Part shown: positions 8,297 to 17,683 of the stretch, piece after piece
How the letters are laid out: each line of letters starts with the position of its first letter
Numbering within the stretch: the first letter of the stretch is position 1
Origin: Lysinibacillus odysseyi 34hs-1 = NBRC 100172
Lineage (GTDB): Bacteria; Bacillota; Bacilli; Bacillales_A; Planococcaceae
Direction of reading: 5' to 3'
DNA: 64,000 bases
NCBI RefSeq assembly: GCF_001591965.1
Contig: NZ_BCVX01000004.1
Location: 310,001 to 374,000 of the forward strand
The notes under the pieces: generated by a model
Databases searched by the model: none
Told to the model about the DNA's origin: nothing
Seen by the model: the letters and a program-made list of their open reading frames with translations, nothing else
Program-made: the position numbers and the translations under genes

Positions 8297-9250
8297 CTAT
8301 CTGCATAAAAGAATTTCTCTTGAAAAGTGCTGCTTTTTGGCAACACAGCGGTCAAATATCTCAAAGCCTGCTTCTTCAATCACACGATCGATCGGGTCGA
8401 TCGTGACTACAAGCACTTGATCGGCGATTCGGCGGGCGTGCTTGAGAATCTCGGCCTGTTCACTGATGGAGGCATGCGTAAAGACGTTATATGGCAAGTC
8501 AATAATAGCCACGTCATAATGATTGACTACTTCTGAAATGGGCCCCTTTGCTACTGTACCCTTCAAACCAAAATGGGCTATATTTTTCCGCGACCCCTGG
8601 CATACGTGCCAGTTAATATCTCTTCCTTCAATTTGGATGCCCATTGAAAGTGCCTCAATCAAAACAGTCCCTATCCCGCAGCACGGATCAATGACTTTTA
8701 TATTTTCGATTTGAGGTACTGCTATGTTTACAAGGGCGCGTGCCGTTCTAGTATTAAGGGCAGTGGAATATTGCTGTGGCTTGTCCTTATGCTTGCGCCA
8801 CACTGATTCACTTTTTGTATACAAACCGAAATACCAAACGCCGTCCAACCAAATAATCCCAAAAAGACATTGTGGTCTATTTAAGTCAGGCTCACCCTCT
8901 AGTAAAAGGCCGATCTCCCTCTCGAGCTGCTGCCGTACATTATGCTCAATTTTTCTGTTTGCAGCCATATCCATTTTATTCAAACAGATGACTTTGTATG
9001 TTTTTTCCCCAATGGCAAGCTGTGATAGCTGCTCTTTCAAATCATCAAGTTTCTTATGCGCATATAGAACCGTTAAGCGCTCTTCGATAAATGGGCTGCG
9101 GCTTGGGTCAATTTCCGTCTCGCTGAACAGGTAATTCGCGTCAGTATCCTTTCCGAAAAAGGCGCGCATTTCCATCCTGCATACCTCATATTCATCGGGA
9201 TGATGAACGAATGTATAAATATAACGATTGTTTTTTATATGTTGTATCAA
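8297..9250 (-). CDS. TRM11/RlmL-like SAM-dependent RNA methyltransferase
   Basis: Predicted guanine-N2 or related base methyltransferase acting on RNA, 317 residues, cytosolic. The SAM-binding motif DPCCGIGTVLIEALSMG lies near 188-204 and the catalytic motif is DLPYNVF near 251, the NPPY-type signature with D in first place. TRTARALVNIA before motif I is typical of the UPF0020/TRM11 group. The N-terminal 110 residues are divergent and may be a reduced substrate-binding domain. The start codon is TTG at 9250, with GGGGAAG about six bases upstream. The exact target base cannot be told. Confidence 0.8.
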   Translation of the reverse strand: MIQHIKNNRYIYTFVHHPDEYEVCRMEMRAFFGKDTDANYLFSETEIDPSRSPFIEERLTVLYAHKKLDDLKEQLSQLAIGEKTYKVICLNKMDMAANRKIEHNVRQQLEREIGLLLEGEPDLNRPQCLFGIIWLDGVWYFGLYTKSESVWRKHKDKPQQYSTALNTRTARALVNIAVPQIENIKVIDPCCGIGTVLIEALSMGIQIEGRDINWHVCQGSRKNIAHFGLKGTVAKGPISEVVNHYDVAIIDLPYNVFTHASISEQAEILKHARRIADQVLVVTIDPIDRVIEEAGFEIFDRCVAKKQHFSREILLCR

Positions 9251-9552
9251 TATTTTCTTCCCCTAGTTTTTATAATACGAGCAGCCCCGGTTCACAGGAG
9301 GGCTCGGAAGCTTTTAAGCTTAAAGGGCTATTTTACTACACTTCTCCCGCCGTACGCCAATCTGCCATCCGGTATCTAACGGCTGGTGGGAAGATTGGAT
9401 GCCAGGATGTTTAGCTCATGCAGGAATACAGAGGCTTTTAGGAGATTTCAATAGATAGACTTTTATAATTTGATAAAGTCTTTTTATATCGGTGCAATAA
9501 TTAAAAGAGAGAATTCATATATTTCATTAAAAGCTATCAGAGGGGTGAGGGA
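9251..9552. other. Gap with a stable unexplained hairpin (9357-9398)
   Basis: CCAATCT (9357-9363) pairs with AGATTGG (9392-9398); inside, GCCA/TGGT and CCG/CGG continue the stem around the loop GTATCTAA. No T run follows, so it is not a simple terminator. Short minus-strand open stretches such as MADWRTAGEV suggest decayed coding sequence. I match it to no known riboswitch. Confidence 0.35.
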
Positions 9553-10302
9553 ATGGAGCAGGTGTTTGTGATAGGAGATATCCATGGCAGCTTTCAGGCA
9601 CTGGAAAAATTATTGTCAAAGTGGGATGCACAAAAGCAGCGGCTGATCTTTCTAGGAGATTATATTAATCGGGGAAATGAAAGTTTGCAGGTTCTTCAGC
9701 GGGTGAAGGGACTTGTAGAAGATTATGGTGCTATAGCGCTAAAGGGGAATCATGAATCAATGTTTATGGAGTGGCTAAGAGAGCCGGAAAAATATGCCCT
9801 TACATTTTTAAATATAGGCGGTGTACCGACACTCCAAAGTATGAAGACCTTTGAAATGAAAGAGGATCCGACAATCGAGGAGCTGATTGCAGGAATAAGG
9901 GAGGAACATTCACAGCTTCTTATATGGATGGAAAATTTGCCGCTCTTTTACCGATGGGAACAGTATTTCTTTTCCCATGCCGGAATTAATCCATTCGTAC
10001 GTCATGCAGAAGAGTCAACGGAACATGATCTGCTTTGGATACGCGATGAGTTCACTGAGTTTCCACATGAAGCAGAAGATGTTGTCGTCTTCGGGCATAC
10101 CCCTACAACAAATTTGAACAAGGATTTAAGCAGTGAAGTTTGGATTTCACCGTGCCGTAAGAAGATTGGCGTTGATGGGGGAATTCTTTATCCGGACGGA
10201 CGGTTAAACGGTGTTGTATTGACGAAGGGAGAGCCGTCTATTATTATCCACTCCATAATGAATGATGAGCTTTCAATTGAACAACGTTTATTAACCGGAT
10301 AA
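9553..10302 (+). CDS. Metallophosphatase, PrpE/PPP-like serine-threonine phosphatase
   Basis: Two-metal calcineurin-like phosphoesterase of 249 residues, cytosolic. The metal and catalytic motifs appear in order: GDIHGSFQALEKLL (8-21), FLGDYINRG, and ALKGNHES, then FGHTPTTN near 176. The usual PPP signature GDYVDRG is GDYINRG here, so one metal-shell Asp is replaced by Asn; the overall layout is still intact. Family members dephosphorylate phosphoproteins or cleave Ap4A; which one applies cannot be told. The ATG has GAGGGGTGAGG upstream. Single gene. Confidence 0.85.
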   Translation: MEQVFVIGDIHGSFQALEKLLSKWDAQKQRLIFLGDYINRGNESLQVLQRVKGLVEDYGAIALKGNHESMFMEWLREPEKYALTFLNIGGVPTLQSMKTFEMKEDPTIEELIAGIREEHSQLLIWMENLPLFYRWEQYFFSHAGINPFVRHAEESTEHDLLWIRDEFTEFPHEAEDVVVFGHTPTTNLNKDLSSEVWISPCRKKIGVDGGILYPDGRLNGVVLTKGEPSIIIHSIMNDELSIEQRLLTG

Positions 10303-10454
10303 GCGCAGGCCTATTCGGTTTTTTGTTATGAAGAGAACAATATGCAGTTTAAGAAGGGAAAAAAATCTAGCGGGGACTTTCATTTGTGCTTCGTTTTAGT
10401 TGGGCCTATTATGATAGTATAAATTTTTTAAGAAGAATAACGGAGGGTGCAGAT

Positions 10455-10889
10455 ATGACACAACATACATTTACATTACAAACCAACTGGGAAGGAGGAC
10501 GGAATGATTCGGGAACATTACACGCAGAACGGCTGCGTACAGCTATATCCATTCCACCTGAGATGGATGGGCCGGGTATTGGAACGAACCCGGACGAAAT
10601 GCTTCTCGGGGCTGCTGCAACATGCTATATCATTTCACTTGCAGCCATGCTGGAACGCTCTGCTATTCAAGCCAAGCTTTCCATGATATCGGAGGGGATC
10701 GTTGATGTCACAAACGGCGTCTTTACATATAAGGAGATTATCCATAATCTTTCTATCAAGCTAGCAGAGCATACGGAGCAGAATGAACGGATTGCCAAAC
10801 GGCTCGCACATAAGGCTGAGGAAACATGTATGATTAGTAAAGCGGTAAAAGGGAATGTGGATATTAAGCTTTTATTATCATTTCGTTAA
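10455..10889 (+). CDS. OsmC-family peroxiredoxin-like protein
   Basis: OsmC/Ohr family proteins reduce organic hydroperoxides with two cysteines. Here Cys57 (LGAAATCYIISLAA) and Cys125 (KAEETCMISKAVKG) are at the expected places in 144 residues, and NPDEMLLGAAATC is the family signature. The ATG at 10455 has GGAGGG seven bases upstream; the 23 codons of open frame before it have no site. It is 14 bases ahead of the AarF-like gene, so the two are probably co-transcribed. The closest subgroup is probably the SACOL1771-like one, by memory of its short form. Confidence 0.88.
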   Translation: MTQHTFTLQTNWEGGRNDSGTLHAERLRTAISIPPEMDGPGIGTNPDEMLLGAAATCYIISLAAMLERSAIQAKLSMISEGIVDVTNGVFTYKEIIHNLSIKLAEHTEQNERIAKRLAHKAEETCMISKAVKGNVDIKLLLSFR

Positions 10890-10903
10890 AAGGATGTGAG
10901 TGA

Positions 10904-12901
10904 ATGAGCGGATGGCAAATGGTGTTTCAGTTGTTGCTTGCGTCCGTCCTGATTTTCTTTATCAGCGGTCGGTTAATCGGTTCAAACGTAAACTTATTAA
11001 AACGTATTTTATCGGTAGTAATAAGCGTTTCCTTTACAACATTTGTCTTTTGGTATACTTTTTTACGAAACAATTCTATTGACGGAGACGGACTTGTAGA
11101 AAATGTATTGAACATTGCCACCCTTCTATGGTTCGGCAGTATGCTACTCATTTCCATGCTATTATACTTATTTTTTGAGCTGTTTGATCCTATTGCGTTA
11201 AATGAAAATGGCAACCGGGTGAGGGGAAAGAAGAACATTTTCAAGCGGCTGCTTGGTCACTGGAGAAAGCAAAAACGTCTGCGTCTTGTTTTAAAGGTAG
11301 CTATGACAACTGGGATAACACGTACCATGAAGTATGTAAAGTACCGGGAAGATGAACGGGAGCTTGCACTTGCGCTCAGGCTGACACTGGAGCAGTCCGG
11401 TGGCATCTTTGTCAAATTTGGACAGGTTCTTTCCACAAGGAAAGAGCTATTCTCCCCGATCTTCATTGAGGAGCTGGAAAAGCTTCAGCAAAATGTCCCT
11501 CCTTTATCTAACGAACAGGTTGAACACGTATTAAGGGAAAATGTGAAGGCGCCTATCGATCAAGTATTCAGTTACTTTGAAAAGAAGCCGCTAGCTGCCG
11601 CGTCTATTGGGCAGGTGCATAGGGCTGTTTTACGTGATACAAATGAACAGGTGGTCGTCAAATTGCTGCGTCCCGACATGCGGGAGGTCATGAGGGATGA
11701 CCTGGATATTTTAGTGGAGTTTGCTACATGGGTATCGAGTAAATCAACGTGGGCAAAAAGCCTCGGATTTAGAGAATTGGCACTTGGCTTTGCGGCTTCT
11801 CTTCAGGAAGAAATCGATTTTGAAATTGAAGCACGTAATATGATCCAGCTGTCAAACATTATGGAAAAATCTTCAGTAACGGTGAAAATTCCCAAAGTCT
11901 ACACTACATACACTACATCGAATCTGCTGGTGATGGAATATGTAGAAGGCTCATCTGTCGGGTGTGCCAAAGAGATATTTGAGGAGCTGCATATCGATTG
12001 CTATCAGTTTGCTCAAAATTTGCTTTATGTCTTTTTAGAGCAGGTCCTTATTTCAGGAATCTATCATTCTGATCCGCATCCAGGAAATATTTATATTGAA
12101 CACAATACAGGCAAGCCCGTACTGCTTGATTTTGGGGCTGTCGGCAGGTTATCTGCTGCCCAGCAGGAAGGATTAAAATCATTTTTAGGGGGGATACAGC
12201 AGGGGAATGAAGGCCTTCTATTTGATGGTATTCTTTTACTCGTAGAGAATGCCGAGGATGTAGAACGCGACGAAATAGAACAGGCAATCAGCCAAGTGCT
12301 ATTAAGAATTTCCTATGTTGACCATATACCAACGGATGAATTGATTTATTCCGTATTTTCGATTGTCCGCGAATACGGTTTACAGTTTTATCCTTCAGTT
12401 AGTGTGGCCTTGCGTGCGATTGTGACATTAGACGGCACATTACGTATCATCCATCCTTCCTTTGATATTTTCAAGGAAACAAAGGCATTTTCAAATAGCT
12501 ACCTAAAAAGAAGCTTGAAACAGCCATTTAAGGATCCGGTCGGTACAAAGGAATATATCGAAGAAGAGCTGGCACTTATGCTTCCGAATATCAGGAAAAT
12601 TCCCCGCCGTATCGATCAGCTCATTAAAAAGGTAGAGGGCGGAAGGATTATCCTTCATCATGATATCTTTTCGGACCGGGCAAATTCCAGCTTCTTGACG
12701 CAGCTGTTTTCTCAATTTATTTTGCTGATGGTTGGTATTACATTTGGAATTATTTCCGTGTCATTATTAGCAATCTCGCAATTTATGAATACAGCCTATG
12801 CAATTTATTTGAATACAGCGGCATATTTAGGGCTATTTTTATGTGCGGTCTTGCTTGTTCGTCTATCCATACAAGCAATCCGGAATATGAAAAAGCTATA
12901 A
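10904..12901 (+). CDS. AarF/UbiB (ABC1)-family atypical kinase-like membrane protein
   Basis: 665 residues. Two N-terminal hydrophobic segments (about 6-25 and 34-53), a third near 72-92, and two at the C-terminus (about 600-660) place it in the membrane. The ABC1 kinase core is complete: KFGQVLSTRKELF (171-183), the Ala-rich loop AAASIGQVHRA (231-241), VVKLLRP (251-257), EIDFEIEARN and YHSDPHPGNIY with LLDFGAVG (387-414). UbiB-type proteins support quinone biosynthesis or lipid metabolism; a menaquinone organism would not make ubiquinone, so the role here is open. Translation may be coupled to the OsmC gene. Confidence 0.88.
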   Translation: MSGWQMVFQLLLASVLIFFISGRLIGSNVNLLKRILSVVISVSFTTFVFWYTFLRNNSIDGDGLVENVLNIATLLWFGSMLLISMLLYLFFELFDPIALNENGNRVRGKKNIFKRLLGHWRKQKRLRLVLKVAMTTGITRTMKYVKYREDERELALALRLTLEQSGGIFVKFGQVLSTRKELFSPIFIEELEKLQQNVPPLSNEQVEHVLRENVKAPIDQVFSYFEKKPLAAASIGQVHRAVLRDTNEQVVVKLLRPDMREVMRDDLDILVEFATWVSSKSTWAKSLGFRELALGFAASLQEEIDFEIEARNMIQLSNIMEKSSVTVKIPKVYTTYTTSNLLVMEYVEGSSVGCAKEIFEELHIDCYQFAQNLLYVFLEQVLISGIYHSDPHPGNIYIEHNTGKPVLLDFGAVGRLSAAQQEGLKSFLGGIQQGNEGLLFDGILLLVENAEDVERDEIEQAISQVLLRISYVDHIPTDELIYSVFSIVREYGLQFYPSVSVALRAIVTLDGTLRIIHPSFDIFKETKAFSNSYLKRSLKQPFKDPVGTKEYIEEELALMLPNIRKIPRRIDQLIKKVEGGRIILHHDIFSDRANSSFLTQLFSQFILLMVGITFGIISVSLLAISQFMNTAYAIYLNTAAYLGLFLCAVLLVRLSIQAIRNMKKL

Positions 12902-12903
12902 CA

Positions 12904-12938
12904 AGCTGAAGGGTGATGGTATGCCCTTTAGCTTTTTT
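12904..12938 (+). terminator. Terminator of the osmC-aarF unit
   Basis: AGCTGAAGGG (12904-12913) pairs with CCCTTTAGCT (12924-12933), followed by a run of six T. Confidence 0.85.
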
Positions 12939-12972
12939 ACATTAAAGAAGGAAAAGTGTATACGCTTACAGA

Positions 12973-13168
12973 ATGAAAAAGAGAGGAACCATCTTAACCA
13001 GATGAGGAAGCACCTGCTGGCAAAATTCCATCACAAGACACAAGCAGAGGGGTGCTGCGATTAATAGAAAAGGAGATATGTGTGGATATTGCCTCCTGTG
13101 TGGACGAAAAAGGAAAGGTTCTCATAACAGTATTCATCAATAAATTACAAAAAAGACATCGGGGGTAG
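12973..13168 (+). pseudogene. Small frameshifted or unannotated ORF just upstream of hutH
   Basis: A 57-codon stretch free of stops (12998-13168) encodes a protein-like sequence running from PDEEAPAGKIPSQDTSRG to [12 protein letters not shown]. It has no ATG; the first usable start is GTG at 13052 (38 residues, weak site). An ATG at 12973 opens a frame (MKKRGTIL) that would join it if one base were missing near 12995-12997, so a frameshift is plausible. Its TAG stop ends four bases before the hutH ATG and the hutH ribosome site lies in its last codons, as in coupled genes. It does not resemble HutP. Family unknown. Confidence 0.35.
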
Positions 13169-13172
13169 TTGC

Positions 13173-14648
13173 ATGATTTCTTTAAATGGTAGCCATTTAA
13201 CGATTGAACAAATGAAGGAAATTCTATATAACGGTACAAAGGTACTCATAGCTGAAGAAGCGAAGGAGCGGGTAATAGAAAGCCGGGCCCGTGTAGAACG
13301 AGTTGTCAAAGAAGGAAAGACTGTCTATGGCATCAATACAGGCTTTGGAAAATTCAGTGATGTGAAAATTGAGGAGCATGAAGTGAATCTGCTTCAGCTT
13401 AATCTGATTCGTTCGCATGCATGTGCAGTAGGAGAGCCATTTCCGGAAATTGTAAGCCGTGCAATGGTCGTCCTTCGGTTAAATGCTTTATTAAAAGGGT
13501 ATTCAGGCATTCGTTTGGAAGTGCTTGAACGTCTTGTGCTAATGGCCAATGAACAAATTCATCCAATCATTTTTCAACAAGGATCGCTAGGTGCTTCAGG
13601 AGATCTGGCCCCGCTTTCCCATCTAGTACTTGCTCTGATTGGGGAAGGAGATGTGAAGTGGAAGGGAGAGCGGCTAGCTGCAGCAGAAGTATGGAAACAG
13701 CTGAATCTCTCTCCGATTGAGCTAAGAGCAAAGGAGGGTCTGGCCCTTATAAATGGCACTCAGGCGATGACAGCGCAAGGGGTAGTAAATTATATTGAAG
13801 CAGAAAAGCTGGCGTATGATAGTGAATGGATCGCATCGATGACCCTAGAAGGTCTTAGAGGGATTATTGATGCCTTCCTTCCCCCTGTGCACGAGGCAAG
13901 AGGGTTTCAAGAGCAGACGGATGTCGCCAGAAGAATATGCGAATGGCTGGAAGGAAGCAAGTTAATTACACGGCAGGGGGAAATCCGAACACAGGATCCG
14001 TACTCGCTGCGCTGTATTCCGCAAATTCATGGAGCAAGTTGGCAGGTGCTTTCTTATGTGAAAGAAAAGCTGGAAATCGAGATGAATGCCGCTACAGATA
14101 ATCCCTTATTATTTGAAGATGGTTCCATTATTTCGGGAGGAAATTTCCACGGCCAGCCAATTGCCTTTGCGATGGACTTTTTAAAGCTAGCTGCAGCAGA
14201 GCTGGCGAATGTTTCCGAACGACGAATCGAAAGGCTTGTCAACCCGCAGTTAAATGAAGGGCTGCCTCCTTTCCTGAGCGCTCGGCCTGGACTGCAGTCG
14301 GGGGCTATGATTCTGCAATACAGCGCAGCAAGCCTAGTTTCGGAAAACAAGACGTTAGCACATCCTGCCAGCGTTGACTCGATCCCTTCTTCAGCCAACC
14401 AGGAGGATCATGTAAGCATGGGAACAACAGCAGCAAGACATGCTTATTCTATTATTGCGAATGCAAGGCGTGTATTAGCAATTGAAGCATTTTGCGCATT
14501 GCAGGCTGTTGAATACCGAGGCACAGGGCAAATGAGTCCTAAAACATTCGGAAAATGGCAGGAGCTTCGGAAAATCGCTGCCTCTATAGAGGAAGATCGC
14601 ATTTTCCATCATGATATTGAAAACATAGCGGAATATTTGCTGCCTTAA
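13173..14648 (+). CDS. hutH: Histidine ammonia-lyase
   Basis: Deaminates L-histidine to trans-urocanate, the first step of histidine use. The prosthetic MIO group forms from Ala141-Ser142-Gly143 in [25 protein letters not shown] (52-59) supplies the active-site Tyr. Length 491 (B. subtilis HutH about 508). The ATG is preceded by GGGGG. In B. subtilis hutH is followed by hutU, hutI, hutG and hutM; here a terminator follows directly and no other hut gene is in the window, so the pathway must continue elsewhere or urocanate is not used further. An aromatic-amino-acid lyase role is possible but the HutH fit is strong. Confidence 0.9.
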   Translation: MISLNGSHLTIEQMKEILYNGTKVLIAEEAKERVIESRARVERVVKEGKTVYGINTGFGKFSDVKIEEHEVNLLQLNLIRSHACAVGEPFPEIVSRAMVVLRLNALLKGYSGIRLEVLERLVLMANEQIHPIIFQQGSLGASGDLAPLSHLVLALIGEGDVKWKGERLAAAEVWKQLNLSPIELRAKEGLALINGTQAMTAQGVVNYIEAEKLAYDSEWIASMTLEGLRGIIDAFLPPVHEARGFQEQTDVARRICEWLEGSKLITRQGEIRTQDPYSLRCIPQIHGASWQVLSYVKEKLEIEMNAATDNPLLFEDGSIISGGNFHGQPIAFAMDFLKLAAAELANVSERRIERLVNPQLNEGLPPFLSARPGLQSGAMILQYSAASLVSENKTLAHPASVDSIPSSANQEDHVSMGTTAARHAYSIIANARRVLAIEAFCALQAVEYRGTGQMSPKTFGKWQELRKIAASIEEDRIFHHDIENIAEYLLP

Positions 14649-14654
14649 TCTAAA

Positions 14655-14699
14655 AATGCATGAGGGTCCTGCTCCTACAGGTCCCTCATGCATTCTTTT
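14655..14699. terminator. Terminator shared by hutH and the convergent oxidoreductase gene
   Basis: AATGCATGAGGG (14655-14666) pairs with CCCTCATGCATT (14683-14694), followed by CTTTTAT. Confidence 0.8.
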
Positions 14700-15909
14700 A
14701 TAATTTTACCCCGTCTTCCCGGTCCAGTGTGACAATGTGTGCATCTTCATTTTCTCTACCCATTACAAGATCAGCGAGTATTTTTGAGCCAAGCATACTG
14801 TATACTGTCCCATTTCCACCGAGCCCGAGCAGATAAAAATGATTGGGTCGTTCCGGATGCTCACCGATAAACGGAAGAGCATCTTTTGAAGTGCCGAAGG
14901 AAGCTCCGTACAGGTAATCTGCGGTTACTTCATACTGCGGAAACAGCTCCTGCAGCTCCTCCAAGAGCCTTTTAGTATGCTTTTGAATTCTTTTTTCACT
15001 TGGTGCCTTTGCTTTTTTATCATCAAGACCTCCGATGATAATCCGGTTGTCCACTGTCGTGCGCAAGTACAAATAAGGTCTGGCAGTTTCCCAAATAAGT
15101 GCCTTTTCCTCCCATCCTTCAAAATCGGGAATCGGATTTGTAACAAGCACATAGGAGCGGTTGATATTAGCACCTTTTACCTTACCGAACGGCACTTCCT
15201 CATAACCGGTTGTATAAATAATCTTTTGTGTACGGAAAACACCGGCAATCGTATGAATAGTAATTTCCTCTTTTTCATCTTCAATGACATGCACAGGTGT
15301 TTGTTCAAATACATGGAGTCCCTGCTCTTTTAATTGGGCTAGTAACTCTTGCGCAAATTTATAAGGATTAAATTCTGCATCTTGATAAGTGACAAGAGCA
15401 GCGGGTTTCTCAAACCCCATCTTTTTCTTCAGGACAAAGTTTCCCCAATAATCTACCGGGAAACCGAACCTAAGAAGTGTTTCAAATTCCTTTTGAATTT
15501 TTTTCTTATGACGTTTTTTGCTTGCATAATAAATGCTTGGGCGACGAATAAAGTCTGCTTTGTTCTGCATCGTTTGTGAAAGTTCCTCCAGCTGATCTAC
15601 CGCTTTACTGCAAAGTTTATAAAACCGGACTGCATCCTTTTTTCCTATTTTTTCAATCAGCTCATGAAGCATAATATCATTCGAATATTGGAGAAGGCCT
15701 GTATTGGCAGCCGTGCTTCCTTCCCCTGGAATGTCTTTGTCCAAGATGGCAATCTTTAGTCCTTCGTCCATTAATGCCTTAGCTGTTAGGACCCCGCTCA
15801 TTCCACCACCTACGATAATGACATCATAAAGTGGTGCAATCTCCGGGTTTGTATGAGTTTTTTTAGTATAAGTATCGGGCCAAAATAGTCGGCCATTTAT
15901 AAGATCCAT
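14698..15909 (-). CDS. FAD-dependent oxidoreductase, DAO (glycine/D-amino acid oxidase) family
   Basis: 403-residue flavoprotein. The FAD-binding dinucleotide fold VIIVGGGMSGVLTAKALMDEG lies near 31-51 and is followed by ILDKDIPGEGSTAANTGLLQYSND, the FAD-ribose and flavin contact region of DAO-family enzymes. The C-terminal GLGGNGTVYSMLGSKILADLV (about 365-385) is the second FAD motif. No signal peptide; cytosolic. The start is supported by GGGGG ahead of the ATG. It is a single gene convergent with hutH. The substrate is unknown; imino or amino acids are likely by family. Confidence 0.82.
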   Translation of the reverse strand: MDLINGRLFWPDTYTKKTHTNPEIAPLYDVIIVGGGMSGVLTAKALMDEGLKIAILDKDIPGEGSTAANTGLLQYSNDIMLHELIEKIGKKDAVRFYKLCSKAVDQLEELSQTMQNKADFIRRPSIYYASKKRHKKKIQKEFETLLRFGFPVDYWGNFVLKKKMGFEKPAALVTYQDAEFNPYKFAQELLAQLKEQGLHVFEQTPVHVIEDEKEEITIHTIAGVFRTQKIIYTTGYEEVPFGKVKGANINRSYVLVTNPIPDFEGWEEKALIWETARPYLYLRTTVDNRIIIGGLDDKKAKAPSEKRIQKHTKRLLEELQELFPQYEVTADYLYGASFGTSKDALPFIGEHPERPNHFYLLGLGGNGTVYSMLGSKILADLVMGRENEDAHIVTLDREDGVKL

Positions 15910-16023
15910 TTATATGCCCCCTTTATTTCCTATAGTTAATTATTCCCTGTCCAAACATCTTTCAATCAGTGCAGATAGAACATTTGCTATAATAGATGAA
16001 TCGTAGAAAGAGAGGCTTTTAAC

Positions 16024-16899
16024 ATGACTAAACATTTACTTATTGTAGACGGTATGGCGCTGCTGTTCCGCTCCTTTTTCGCATCGGCTGTAATGAATCA
16101 ATTTATCCGGCTTGAAGATGGCACTCCAACGAATGGAGTTCAGGGATTTGCAAGGCATGTACTAACAGCACAGTCTTTAATGAAGCCTACCCATATTGCC
16201 ATTTGCTGGGATATGGGCATGCATACATTCCGTAATGACTTGTTTGAGGGGTATAAGTCGCATCGTCCAGCCCCTCCGGAGGAAATGTTGCCGCAATTCG
16301 ACATGGCGAAGGAAGTAGCAGCAACGCTCGGATGGACAAATTTTGGGATTAAGGGAATGGAAGCGGATGATCTCATTGGCTCTATCGTCTCAAAATGGAA
16401 AAATGACGCAGCCATTACCGTTATCAGCGGAGATAAAGACCTGCTGCAATTATTAAACCCAAATACAACAATCGCTTTAACGAAAAAAGGATATACAGAA
16501 TACGATGTATATACAGAAGAGCGGTTTTTAAAGGAGTATAGTATACAGCCTGCCCAATTCGCTCATGTAAAGGCATTTATGGGGGACACAAGCGATGGGT
16601 ATCCCGGTGTAAAGGGAATCGGACCGAAAACAGCCCTTAAGCTTATTCAGCAATTTGGTTCCATTGAAGGCGTTCTGGAGGCGCTGCCAACATTAAAGGC
16701 TGGACAGCAAATTAAAATAGGGGAAAACGAAGAGATGCTGAGACTATCTTATCAGCTTGCTAAAATCCATTGCGAAGCACCAATCGAAAGTGAGCTTGAT
16801 CATTTACTTGTGCCCCCTACGTATGAGCCGCAATTAGAAGCCTTGCAGCAGCAGGGGCTGCGCCTGATCGTGAAGCACGCAAGAACATTAGGCATATAA
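16024..16899 (+). CDS. 5'-3' exonuclease, PolA N-terminal-domain-like (YpcP type)
   Basis: Stand-alone flap/5'-3' exonuclease of 291 residues, presumably acting on RNA primers or flaps in replication and repair. Metal-binding acidic motifs are visible: LIVDGMALLFRSFFA (6-20), GMEADDLIGSIVSK, and VISGDKDLLQLL. The DNA-binding H3TH region follows as MGDTSDGYPGVKGIGPKTALKLI. It lacks any polymerase domain. B. subtilis YpcP has this layout. A TG-extended TATAAT at 15988-15993 is the likely -10. Confidence 0.9.
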   Translation: MTKHLLIVDGMALLFRSFFASAVMNQFIRLEDGTPTNGVQGFARHVLTAQSLMKPTHIAICWDMGMHTFRNDLFEGYKSHRPAPPEEMLPQFDMAKEVAATLGWTNFGIKGMEADDLIGSIVSKWKNDAAITVISGDKDLLQLLNPNTTIALTKKGYTEYDVYTEERFLKEYSIQPAQFAHVKAFMGDTSDGYPGVKGIGPKTALKLIQQFGSIEGVLEALPTLKAGQQIKIGENEEMLRLSYQLAKIHCEAPIESELDHLLVPPTYEPQLEALQQQGLRLIVKHARTLGI

Positions 16900-16901
16900 A
16901 A

Positions 16902-16934
16902 AACCGAGGGAGCTATTCCCTCGGTTCTATTTTT
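16902..16934. terminator. Bidirectional terminator inside the 3' end of the peptidase-like gene
   Basis: AACCGAGGGA (16902-16911) pairs with TCCCTCGGTT (16917-16926), followed by CTATTTTT. The convergent gene ends at 16913, so its last codons lie in the hairpin. Confidence 0.8.
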
Positions 16935-17437
16935 ACAAAACTTATCACATGCCGGTTGTCATCATAGCAAATGGAACGTACTTTACTTTCACGGTCGTGT
17001 CCGCCGTTATCATGGATAATTAAATGAAGGCAATCATCTTTTATTTCATAGCCGATAAGCGGTACCCAGTGGTATTTATAAAGAGGCTTCTTCTTTGTAA
17101 ACCATTGAAACGTAAAATATTGGTCGAATTTCATGGCTACAGGATTACCATGCTTTAGCTGCATAATCGCTTCAGATAAATTGCACTCATTTATAATAAA
17201 TTCCTCACCAAGCTGAGAACGCAGCTTTTGAATGAAACGCCACTTAAAAAGGCCGATCTTTGTTCCACCTAATAGCTTATACAGTTCATTGATATCCTTT
17301 TTTACTACAGTATGCTGTTTAGATAAATAATTTAAAATAACGTGAGCGGTAGTTGGACCACATGCAGAATTGCGAAATTCTGGACGGACTGCATCGCTAT
17401 ATTGGGATTTTCCATTTACATCTAATAAAACACGCAC
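16913..17437 (-). CDS. C39-like (papain-fold) cysteine peptidase family protein
   Basis: 174 residues matching the Peptidase_C39_2 group: Cys26 in FRNSACGPTTAHVIL, His123 in YKYHWVPLIGYE and Asp143/Asn144 in IIHDNGGHD form a plausible catalytic triad. There is no signal peptide and no transporter or bacteriocin gene nearby, so it is predicted cytosolic, which is unusual for a peptidase of this fold. The start codon is GTG at 17437, supported by GGGGTGA seven bases upstream. The substrate is unknown. Confidence 0.72.
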   Translation of the reverse strand: MRVLLDVNGKSQYSDAVRPEFRNSACGPTTAHVILNYLSKQHTVVKKDINELYKLLGGTKIGLFKWRFIQKLRSQLGEEFIINECNLSEAIMQLKHGNPVAMKFDQYFTFQWFTKKKPLYKYHWVPLIGYEIKDDCLHLIIHDNGGHDRESKVRSICYDDNRHVISFVKIEPRE

Positions 17438-17520
17438 TTTACGTCACCCCGATTTCCTTCTACTTAAGTCTATTAATACCCACTTACATAAAAAATAACC
17501 CTTTGAGCAAATCAGCTATA

Positions 17521-17551
17521 GAAAAAAGGCCCGCCATAGACGGGTCTTTTC
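17521..17551 (-). terminator. Terminator of the thioredoxin-like gene
   Basis: GACCCG and CGGGCC form a GC-rich stem with loop TCTATGG; leftward it is followed by six T. It is about 130 bases past the stop of the thioredoxin-like gene; a second weaker hairpin (GAGAC/GTCTC) lies between. Confidence 0.65.
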
Positions 17552-17683
17552 ATAATGAAATCCTGTATGTTTGAACAGCATAATCGCTGGCCATCTGTTT
17601 TGGAGGTCCCGAAAGTTATCGCTTACGGGAGACAAAGAGGTCTCTTTTTGCAAAGAATAAACGGCTTCATACAGGGCAGTTCA

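Noticed and set aside
9290-9440. T-box or other known riboswitch
   Set aside because: No T-box sequence (TGGNACCGCG), no GA-rich core, and no terminator next to it.
16913-17437. Bacteriocin processing system
   Set aside because: The C39-like peptidase has no ABC transporter domain, no signal peptide and no precursor gene nearby.
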